Shown in pieces: positions 45,834 to 55,342 of a stretch of DNA of 64,000 nt (positions are counted from its first letter, which is position 1; the number at the start of each line of letters is the position of its first letter). Below the pieces are notes generated by a model that searched no databases, was not told where the DNA came from, and was given only the letters and a program-made list of their open reading frames with translations. This DNA comes from Pilatotrama ljubarskyi (taxonomy: Eukaryota; Basidiomycota; Agaricomycetes; Polyporales; Polyporaceae), in assembly GCA_022385805.1 (NCBI GenBank), contig MU277727.1:124001-188000 (forward strand), written 5' to 3'. The translations under genes and the position numbers were made by a program.

Positions 45834-46712
45834 TCATGAGGCTTTCGCGCCCTTCTTGGCCGCCTTTGCCGCCTCCCGCTTCTTCTTCAACGCCTCGAGC
45901 TTGCTCTTCAGCTGCGTGACTCGCGCGTCCGCCTCCTCCTGCGCCTGCTCTTCCTCCAGTAGACGGTCCATGATCAACTCCCGTTCCTCCTGCTCCTTCT
46001 TCCGCCGTAACGCCTCCTCGTCCAGCTCCTCCACCGGTTCGGCGAGGTCGTCCGCAGCCGCCCCAGGGAAGCCCTGCGGTACCTCCGGTGCGAGGACTGG
46101 TTCCGCTACGATTGTGGCGTGCTCGTACGTCTCCCGCACGTCGGGCGCGTTCACTACGCTCTTCTGGAATTGCTCCCACTCGAGGTCGAGTACATCCTTC
46201 GCCCCGCCCTTCGTCGTTTCGGACGCCTGCGCATCTCCTGCAGTCTCGTCTGCCTCGTCCTCGTCCTCTGCTGGGGGAGGTGCCTGCGACGGGTCCGAGA
46301 AGAAATCAGCTGGTAGGCCCGAACCTGCAGATGCACCGATAGAGGTCGCCGCGATCGCGGCAGGCCGAGGCTCCTCTGAGCTCTCGACCCGCGGTTTCTT
46401 CGCTGGCTCGTGCGCGGTGTCCGAGTCCTCGTCCCCCTCTTCGTTTTCATCGTCCACCTCCATCGCCTTGCGCTTGTGACTCTCCCGCTCTTCTGCGAGC
46501 CGCTGCTCCTCGCGCGCGCGTTCTTCCCGCAGCCGCGCGGCGTTCGTGCGGTGCGTCTTGCTCCCAATGTGGCCCTCCCATGCCGTCGCGTGTTTGACGA
46601 TTGTGCCGCAGGCGACGCAGCGCAGCTGCCCAGCTGAAGTATACGAAGCAAGAGGGTGGTCAATGCGGGCTTCCTGCCTCTTGGCCCTGAGGAGAGCACG
46701 AGCGTCGGCCAT
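45834..46712 (-). CDS. ZNF830/CCDC16-like zinc-finger protein
   Basis: Homologue of ZNF830, which in animals associates with the XAB2/aquarius pre-mRNA splicing complex. A single exon gives 292 residues. A C2H2-type finger with the long U1-like spacing is at residues 32-56 (CVACGTIVKHATAWEGHIGS then KTHRTN). It is followed by a charged helix, an acidic EDSD-rich region, LPADFFSDPS, the conserved LDLEWEQFQKSVVN segment and a C-terminal coiled coil rich in Glu/Lys ending KKGAKAS. The gene is intronless and converges with COX10, the stops being 72 bp apart. Splicing role is inferred from the family. Confidence 0.85.
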   Translation of the reverse strand: MADARALLRAKRQEARIDHPLASYTSAGQLRCVACGTIVKHATAWEGHIGSKTHRTNAARLREERAREEQRLAEERESHKRKAMEVDDENEEGDEDSDTAHEPAKKPRVESSEEPRPAAIAATSIGASAGSGLPADFFSDPSQAPPPAEDEDEADETAGDAQASETTKGGAKDVLDLEWEQFQKSVVNAPDVRETYEHATIVAEPVLAPEVPQGFPGAAADDLAEPVEELDEEALRRKKEQEERELIMDRLLEEEQAQEEADARVTQLKSKLEALKKKREAAKAAKKGAKAS

Positions 46713-46946
46713 GGCAGGACAAGATGAACAGTCAAGGTGAGTGAGGGCGGGTCGCGAGAGACAATGACGCTCGCGCGTGCGATGGGCGCTTTCACAGGTA
46801 ATACATATTCCATTACGTAAGCACTAACAGTGTTCACAGGGAAACTACTGTACGCTAACATATCCTCTGCAGCGACGAGTACTCAGAACCGGAGCTCATG
46901 CATAACTCTGCAATCACCGGAGTTTTCAATGCGGACCAAGAAGCGT

Positions 46947-48747
46947 TCATTGCTTGTCCTGGAACATCTTCTTGATCGCCTCGGTCGAGTAAGACTTGGG
47001 GCGCTCGATGGCTGAAAAGAACGAGGTGAGTGAACATGTCCACATCTTAGGAGGAAGAGACACGTACGGGCACCGAGAGCACGGTCCCAGATGAGCTGAG
47101 CGGCAACACCGAACGCACGCGAGACACCGAAGAGGACGGTGTAGAAGTTCATCTGGTCGAGACCGTAGTGGGTCAGGAGCACACCAGAGTGCGCGTCGAC
47201 GTTCGGCCAGGGGTTCTTCGCCTTGCCGGCCTCAAGGAGGACGTTCGGGACGATGTTGTAGATCTGGCTGACGAGCTTGAACATCGGGTCGTCAGGGAGG
47301 TGCTTGAGCGCGAACTCGCGCTGCGCCATATAGCGCGGGTCGGTCTTGCGCAGGACGGCGTGGCCGTAGCCGGGAACGACCTGGCCGGCCTTGAGGGTCG
47401 ACCAGACGTACTCGCGGACGGCATCGTCGGTCGGGTTCTCGCCGATCTTGGACTGCATCTTGCGCAGCCAGACGAGCACCTCCTGGTTCGCGAGACCGTG
47501 GAGCGGGCCAGCAAGACCGTTCAAGGACGCGGCGAACGCGAGGAAGGGGTCGGAGAGCGCGGAGCCGACGAGCTTGCCGGTGTGCGCGGAGACGTTGCCA
47601 CCCTCGTGATCGGAGTGGATGGTGATGTAGAGGCGGAGGAGCTCGACGAACTCGGGCTTGTCGGCGTAGCCGAGGAGCTTCGCGAGGTTGTACGAGTAGT
47701 CCTTGTCGGCCTCGATCGCGGGGAGCTTGCCACCACCGTAAACGTTGCGGAAGATGCGACCGGCGATGTTAGGGAGCTTCGCAATCCTGGCGGGCGAGGT
47801 CAGGATAGTTTGAGTCTGGCTGAGGAGAGAAACCTACAGGTCCATGGCATCCTCGAAGGTGGGCTGCCAGTAGTCCTTCTTGGAGACGCCCTGCGCGTAC
47901 GCCTTGGCAAACGCGGAGTCGTGGTTGAGCTGGATTCGCACAAGCATCGTCATCAGAAACATTAACCGGACGGGGGCTATTGATGACGTCAAGCACTCAC
48001 GGCGGTCACAGCGAGGGAGAATTGGGACATGGGGTGAAGCGTCGGGGGGCAGCGGTCGAGGAGCTCCTCGACGAAGGAGGGGATCGACGAGCGGGCAGCC
48101 CAGTCCTTGGAGAGCGCGGTGACCTGCTCCTGGGTGGGGATCTCACCGGTGACGAGGAGCCAGAAGAGACCCTCGGGAAGAGGCTCGGACCCGCCGGGGG
48201 CCTTGGGGAGCGCCTCCTGGATCTCGGGGATGGTCTTGCCACGGAACCGGATACCCTCCTCTGTCGGAGACAGGAAGGCGTAAGCGAGAATGTGTGGATG
48301 GGGTTGGCTAAACGGACGTACCGGCATCGAGGACGGAGCCGTCCCAGATGAGGGCGGGCAGACCACGCATGCCACTATGCGAGAGAGGTTCAGCGGGTGA
48401 AGCGGTGGTGAACGCAGGGTAAGCCGAACGTACCCGTAGAGCTGATCAACGAGGACGGGGCCGAACGACTTTTTGCCGTGCGCCGCACGCGTCGCTTTTA
48501 CCTGTGCTGGCGATCAGGAGCTGCGGGTCACAGCCAGCAGCTGCAAACGTACATTCTCAATCTCGGCAGGGATGAGGTCGGCGAGACGCTCCTTGAGCGT
48601 GGGTGCCTTTGCAGAGGTGGATGCAAATCGGGCCGTGCGCGCGAAGGCGGAGCGGCGAGACTGGAGAAGAGTGTGTGAGCGAAGGCTGCGACTGAGTATA
48701 CAGCGAGTTGTTACCTGCTGGATGGCAGAGCGAAGGGCGGAAGACAT
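46947..48747 (-). CDS. CIT1: Mitochondrial citrate synthase
   Basis: Condenses acetyl-CoA and oxaloacetate to citrate in the mitochondrial matrix. Eight minus-strand exons give 465 residues. The first exon (48747-48715) encodes [11 protein letters not shown]; with exon 2 it forms an Arg/Ser/Ala presequence ([15 protein letters not shown]). Active-site histidines are in [18 protein letters not shown] and in the signature [14 protein letters not shown]. The conserved Asp region is near the C-terminal [20 protein letters not shown]. The last 21 residues ([19 protein letters not shown]) lie on a short final exon (47011-46947). The 54-nt first intron is in frame and contains no stop. Length and motifs match eukaryotic mitochondrial enzymes; a 2-methylcitrate synthase paralogue cannot be fully excluded. 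Confidence 0.93.
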
Positions 48748-48923
48748 GGCGCACGGCGCGAGGAGGCGAGGCGAGGAGAGGAGAGGAAAGGAGAGGTGGA
48801 GAAAAGAGGAGGACGAGTGCTGGCGAGCTGATATCACCTCTGGCGCGCGCGGCCCACGTGGCTGCTCGGACATCGTCGGTCCCTCGCCTTCCGACTCTCT
48901 CCCGACCCTCGCCTCCTCCCACC
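48748..48923. promoter_or_regulatory. Shared promoter: citrate synthase / TRM8
   Basis: Only 176 bp separate two divergent ATGs. It has a GGAGAGGAGAGG-type purine tract at 48768-48815 (pyrimidine leader of citrate synthase), a CACGTG palindrome at 48855-48860 and a CT-rich leader before the TRM8 start. Confidence 0.5.
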
Positions 48924-49904
<981 letters not shown>

Positions 49905-49951
49905 GCCCTAAAGAGAACAGGCGTGCAAATCTCATGAGGAGCGAGTGAAGG

Positions 49952-50863
49952 TCATCTGTCTTCCATCATCGCGTCTCTGTCGGGATCCGCGACGGGATGC
50001 TTGGCTCCCGCGTCCATCGCGTTGACAAGAGCGACCGTCCGATCCTTGACCGCCCGTTTCATTTCCTTGTGTATCGTCTGACCCGCTTCGCACGCGAGCT
50101 CGAAAATGTCCCGGAAGCGGTCGACGTGCAGTCGGGTCTCCATCGTGACCAGCGTGACCTTCCGTGTGCGGGGCATGACGGCCACGGTCAGGTTCGGAAG
50201 GTCGTTCTCCTCCAGCGTTGTGAGGTCGAGGAGGGGCTCGGTAGAGTGCACACCTCCGGAGACGGCGCAGACAAAGTCGACCAGGGGGACGCCGGCCGTG
50301 ATGAGGGCGAGGGTGGTGGCGTTTATGCATGCCTGGAGGAGGCCGCCGTCTTGCTGGAGGACTTGAACGTAGATGTCGATCTGGGAGCGGGGGTAGAGGG
50401 ATGTCTGGACAACTGGCTCGAAGGTGGACTCGATCGCGGCGGCGAGCTCAAGTATTCGTCTGTGTGCTTGAACCGCATCGGTACACCGTCTAGATGGGAA
50501 CGGACGCGTCGCGCGGAGTGGTACTCACCTGTCTGCTCGCGAGCGTTTTCTCCTCTCTCCTGTGCTGAAAGGCGCGACATTGATCTCGACGTTCAGGACG
50601 GCACGGTCATGCAGCGTCTGCGAGCGCATTTTGGCTTCTCGGGGTCCGAACACGGATATCATGACCTGTGTGAGGCCATGGGTGATGATGGCTGAGCCGT
50701 CTGCGGTGCCTTGCTGGGAGAGGTCGATGGTGATGTCGCGGAGCTCGTACTGCTTGCGGCCGTCTGAGCGGAAGCCGCCGTCGTTGAGGATCTCGAGTCT
50801 TGAACTCTGCGATACTGGGAACTCAGCATGTATGTTTTCCGTTCAGAATTCCTGGCATACCAT
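49952..50863 (-). CDS. SKI6: RNA exosome subunit RRP41 (Ski6)
   Basis: RNase PH-fold ring subunit of the RNA exosome for 3'-5' RNA processing and decay; the ring is catalytically inert in fungi and acts as a channel. Three minus-strand exons give 262 residues. The first coding exon is just the ATG (50863-50861). After a 54-nt intron, 50806-50529 begins SSRLEILNDGGFRSDGR and contains YELRDITIDL and HGLTQVMISVFGPREAK-type sequence. The last exon (50459-49952) contains DIYVQVLQQDGGLLQACINA, SGGVHSTEPLLDLT and a C-terminal helix. RRP46 or MTR3 were considered, but the N-terminus and DGGLLQACINA favour RRP41. Confidence 0.9.
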
Positions 50864-51124
50864 GGTGTACGAAAAGCAAGTCCGCACAAGTACGAACGGG
50901 CGCAGCCACCGCAAGCTTGAAGCAGGAAAGCGCAAAGAGTCGCGAAATCGAGATACCGTTCTTGAGATCTCCGATCGGGGGTGAGCGTAGGGTTAGGGTC
51001 GATGACTCCATCGCTCAGCCACAACAGACAGTACAGTAGTACTGCTCTGGTGCTTGTCTCGTACTTATCTGCTGCTACCATCTCCTGCCTGTCTGCTCTG
51101 ATCCCAGTACATTCGCCAGTCACA
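50864..51124. promoter_or_regulatory. Shared promoter: RRP41 / NPT1, with telobox
   Basis: 261 bp between divergent starts. It contains TAGGGTTAGGGT at 50988-50999, two telomere-type units. Such teloboxes sit in promoters of ribosome- and RNA-biogenesis genes in several eukaryotes, and TTAGGG is bound by Tbf1-type factors in yeasts. Confidence 0.5.
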
Positions 51125-52968
51125 ATGACAAACGATGAGAACGACCTGGTGTTGCCAGCTTCGCTGCTGGACACCGACCTCTACAAGGTGTGCCCGTGTC
51201 GATCGCCTTCGTGTGGTAACAACCGCTAACTAGCAATCACCCCGCCCAGTTCACGATGCAGCAAGCAGTGTTGCAGCACTTTCCTGGCGTTCAGGGAACG
51301 TACAAGTTTACGCACCGCGACGCCGATGTTTTCTTCTCCCGCGAATGCTTCGATCGCTTCAAGCGTTCTGTCTCGCGTGAGCTTTCCCTTCACGTCCTCC
51401 CGCATGCCATATATTTACCCACTGCTTAACGAACAGACTTCGATAAGATACAGCTCACTCAGGAAGAGCGCGAATGGCTCACGAAAGCATGCCCATATCT
51501 CAAGCCCTCCTATCTCGACTTTCTCTCCTCGTACCGCTTCAATCCGTCTCAGCTTCGCCTCCGCTTCGAGCCTATCCCAGAAGACGCTGATAAGGACGCG
51601 CACGGGGACGGCTCCGCGCGCGGCCATATCAGGATTGACGCGGCGGGTCCATGGCACGAGACGATCCTCTGGGAGGTCCCGCTCATGGCTTGCTTGAGCG
51701 AGATATTCTTCACGACCGTGGACACGGATTGGAACTACGACGGGCAAGAAGGTGCGTTTGGTTCGCACTCAAGTGGTGTATGATATGGCTGAGACGAGCG
51801 GATGCGTCAGAGCAGGCGTATGAGAAGGCGAAGACGCTCTTGAATGCCGGATGCACCTTCAGCGAGTTCGGCACCCGTAGGAGGCGGTCGTACTATACGC
51901 AGGATTTGGTCATGAAGGCGATCCTACGGGCCCAGAATGACAACCCAGACGCCAAGGGGAGAGTATCCGGGACCAGCAACGTCAGTACGCTCAGTACTAG
52001 TTTCTCTCCGAGTACGCGAAGCTGAGGCGCCCTCGCGTCGATATAGATGCATTTCGCCATGAAGTATAACGTTGCCCCTGTTGGCACCATCGCCCAGTAA
52101 GTAGTCCTCCAAGAGCCTGTTGGGACTCATTGCGCTAATCACGCCTTTCGCAGCGAGTGGTTCATGGGCGTAAGGGTGGTCCTCCTCGCTTGCGTGCAAC
52201 ATCACTGACAAGCGGTCTTGTAGGTCGGCGCGCTGAAAGGTTATCAAGGCGTCAACGCGACGGCGCTGAGACTCTGGGAAGAGGTATATCCGGATGTCCT
52301 CCGGATAGCTCTCACAGACACGTTCTCTACCGAGGCGTTCTATAAGGCATGCCCGCGGCCGCTCCCCTCGTCCTGGCTTGTTCGCAACTAAGCATGCATC
52401 CCCTCAGGACTTCGTGAAGGACCCGCACTTCGCGCAACAATGGACGGGGCTGCGCCAAGACTCGGGAGATCCGTTTGTGTTCGCGCCGCGTGCATTGGAG
52501 ATCTACAACCAGCTGGGCGTGGACCACACGAGGAAGACGATCATTTTCTCGGATGCGTTGAACGTGCAGAAGGCATTGAAGCTCAAGAAGCAGTGCGATG
52601 AGCTCGGGTTCAAGTGTACGTCATCTTCCGAGCCGGAGTGCTCTCAACGTAGAGGAGTGCTCATGAGATGTCGACAGGCGCGTTCGGCATTGGTACATCC
52701 CTCTCAAACGATTTCAAGAGGGTTTCGAGTGGAGGCAAGGAGAAGAGCCGCGCGCTGAACATGGTTATCAAGCTGTCTTCGGTAGATGGCAAGCCTACGG
52801 TGAAGATCAGCGACGAGATCACCAAGGTATGTGGCAGGCCACGTTGGTATGATCGCGAAGTCAGAACTCCATGGATCTTGTTAGAACACTGGAGACCCGG
52901 CGACGGTCCGTCACGTCAAGGAGCTCTTCGGCATCCCGATCACCGACAAGGACGAAGTGATCCACTAG
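51125..52968 (+). CDS. NPT1: Nicotinate phosphoribosyltransferase
   Basis: Makes nicotinate mononucleotide in the Preiss-Handler NAD salvage route. Ten exons (51125-51187, 51250-51376, 51437-51751, 51811-51980, 52047-52096, 52154-52169, 52224-52346, 52408-52615, 52678-52826, 52885-52968) give 434 residues. Key segments are SLLDTDLYKFTMQQAVL, FSEFGTRRRRSYYTQD with the substrate-binding Arg cluster, VAPVGTIAHEWFMG with the catalytic His region built from three short exons, GLRQDSGDP and IIFSDALN of the phosphate-binding core, and GIGTSLSND. The intron after FYK begins GC. The 16-nt exon 52154-52169 is supported by phase and motif. Confidence 0.92.
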
Positions 52969-53188
52969 ACGGCTTGGAGCGAAGTCTGAAGGAGGAGCGG
53001 CATGAAGTCTATACCACTGTGTATCCATATTCGAGCTCGTCACCGTCAACAGGTCACGATTCCTTGCATACATAGACTGCGATTGGTGCCAAAGTCGATT
53101 AGGTATACATATGGGGATCCTACCAAACCAAAGTCCGAGCAACATGAAGCAAAATTCGTCTAGCAGACAGGCATAAGGACATGCACGC

Positions 53189-54101
53189 TCAGAAGATTGA
53201 GTTGATGATGCCACTGCCAATCGCAGCACCTGTGCAAGATAGTTGTCAACCGCATGCGGAGGCACACACAGCAGGAGGACGTACCAGCACCGAAGCCGAC
53301 ACCACCGGCAGCAGAGGTAGCCATGGTGCTACCGAGCTTGCCAAACTTGTTCTTCTTCGGCGGCTGGTCCTGTTGGACGGTGACGACCTGAACGGGGGCA
53401 GGCTGCATGGGACCAGGCGGAGGGGAGCTGTAAGACTGATGGTACATTGCGGCCTTCTCCGGCTCGGCGGGGGCGCCGTATGGCTGGGGCGGGCCCGGGG
53501 GAGGCTGGTGGTACGAGGACATGGGCATGGGCATGGCAGGCATACTGGGCGCCGGAGATGCGGGGCCACGGCCTGCATCGAGCAGCTCGACATAGTTGGA
53601 GGGGAAGAGGCCCTGCTTGCCCCTGCACTTGCCAGTCCACCAATCGGCGTTCGTCTCGTCGACGATCTCGACTATCTCGCCAGCGGAGAAGGAGAGGTCG
53701 TTGGGTTCCTAGAGATGAACGGCTGAGGTCAGGACGGCGGGCCGGGGGAGTAAGCGAGAGGATGTAAGCTGACTGACCCGGCCATCCTCGTTGTAGGCCC
53801 AGAGAGCGCGGGCCCTCTTGACATTGTCGTGCCGGGGAGGGGGTGGTGGGACGACACGGCGAGCGGGCGAAGGGCTGCGTGCCGGATTGACGGCAAGGTT
53901 GTTCACGCCAGAGGCGAGAGAGTTGACGGAGGCGTCGTCGGTGGCTCTGGGGCGCTGGGAGAGGCGGGTGATGAGCTCGGCGGCCTCTGTGGGGGAGATG
54001 TAGTTCTGAGCGGCGAGGAAGGAGATGTTCTGCTGCGTCTGGGAGAGAATATGGGCGAGCAGCGCTGCTGCCTGGGGGTCGCTCGGTGTCGGCACTGGCA
54101 T
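53189..54101 (-). CDS. SH3-domain protein of the LSB/PIN3 type
   Basis: Actin-patch/endocytosis adaptor family that in yeast binds Las17 (WASP) and can influence prion formation. Three minus-strand exons (54101-53778, 53708-53285, 53229-53189) give 262 residues. A helical N-terminal region (LAAQNYISPTEAAELITRL) is followed by a Pro-rich linker. The SH3 domain lies at about residues 94-150: ARALWAYNEDGR, ELSF-equivalent DLSFSAGEIVEIVDE, WWTGKCRGKQGLFPSNYVEL. The C-terminal part is Pro/Tyr/Gln-rich with a Gly-rich end (GKLGSTMATSAAGGVGFGAG) and AIGSGIINSIF, as in fungal LSB1-like proteins. The ARPC2 gene elsewhere in the window acts in the same process. Confidence 0.85.
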
Positions 54102-54279
54102 CGTCGGCGTCGAGGAGGTCGAGGAGGAGGAGGAGGAGGAGGCGGAGGAGGAGGAGGTCGAGAGCGGTGCACGGCGAGGAGAGGATCGGCCCGATCTCGA
54201 TCATCCCACGGGCGCTTATGCACTGTACCTCCTCGTCCAGGAACAGAAAACATACCAGACGCCAGAGCTCGAACAAAAC
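54102..54279. promoter_or_regulatory. Shared promoter: SH3 protein / ICln
   Basis: 178 bp between divergent starts. Bases 54117-54162 are a GAG/GGA repeat tract on the plus strand, the pyrimidine leader of the minus-strand SH3 gene. Confidence 0.5.
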
Positions 54280-55224
54280 ATGGCCATCACGCTCGTCGAC
54301 AGCCTCCCAAAATTCATCTCGCCCGAGGAACACAGAAACCTCGTCGCGTCCACTCCCGCGTCCTTCGCCGACATCCCGCCCGTTCTCCGCCACAAGGAGG
54401 ACAATGTCTCGGTCACCCTCGACCCTCCTCTCGACGCGTTTTCTGCGGACGACGCCGCGAATGGCTCTCTATACGTGATTGAAAGGTGCAGTGCATCGTC
54501 CCTGTTACTTGTGTTTGCACGCTGATGCTTCCAAAGTCACCTTGTCTTCATGGCCCCCTCCGGACGCGGATTCCAGGTCGACTACCCATCCATCACTCTT
54601 CACGCCATCTCCCGTGGCGAGAAAGGCCCTTCCATTTACTGCCAACTCGACGAGTCCGTAGCTGCTGTGGAAAATGGCCAACCCAAGAATGACGACGAGG
54701 ACCTCGCCGACATGCGCGAGCTCACTATCTTGCCCCAGAATGCCTCCGCCCGTGCGTTCACCCGCTCTATCTATTATATCCCCTCCGGCTGACTGGTCCG
54801 TCATAGTCGAACCCATCTTCGAAGCCCTCTCCCTTTGCGCCTCCCTCCATCCGGACCCCGGGGCGGATGACGAAATGGATGACGACGACGATGCCTTCGT
54901 CGACCCTGGCGAATTCGAGACCTTCAACGGCGATCAAGACCAGGAGCTCAGCGAAGTAGGGAGGGTGCGCAGCGATTTCCTCAATAATAGCCGTTTCGCT
55001 CCGTACTAGGCTCCTTTCGCCAACCTGCTTTCTTTTCCCTCATACCCTCGCAGGCCGCGCTCGCCCATCTCGAGAGCATCATATACGATCCCTTTGACAA
55101 GTCCGCCTCCAACGAGCAATTCGAAGACGCACCAGAGGATGGCGCTCGTGTCCAGACCGCACAGTCACCCAGTGAATCGCAAGAAGCGGAACAAAAGGAA
55201 AATCCAAGAGTGAACGGCCAGTAG
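54280..55224 (+). CDS. Methylosome subunit pICln
   Basis: Chaperone that holds Sm proteins in a ring-like intermediate and recruits them to the PRMT5 methylosome for snRNP assembly. Four exons (54280-54485, 54537-54751, 54807-54964, 55054-55224) give 249 residues. The PH-like fold is recognisable from GSLYVIESHLVFM, GRGFQVDYPSITLHAISR and SIYCQLDE. The intervening acidic loop (NDDEDLADM) and the second acidic block (DDEMDDDDDAFVDP) are typical, as is the C-terminal helix AALAHLESIIYDPFD. Two in-phase donors 9 nt apart (54956 and 54965) end exon 3, so residues VGR may be optional. No paralogue is seen in the window. Confidence 0.88.
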
Positions 55225-55342
55225 AGGCTTCCATGCCATCGATGCTGTCAATTGTAGCCGTAACCTACGCTAGACATATGGTAATACATGTCGCATTTAC
55301 AGGGGCCTGTGCTTGACATACACATGGCCAGTATCGTCGTAT

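Noticed and set aside
50988..50999. Telomere or interstitial telomeric array
   Set aside because: Only two units within a promoter between two intact genes; not a chromosome end or array.
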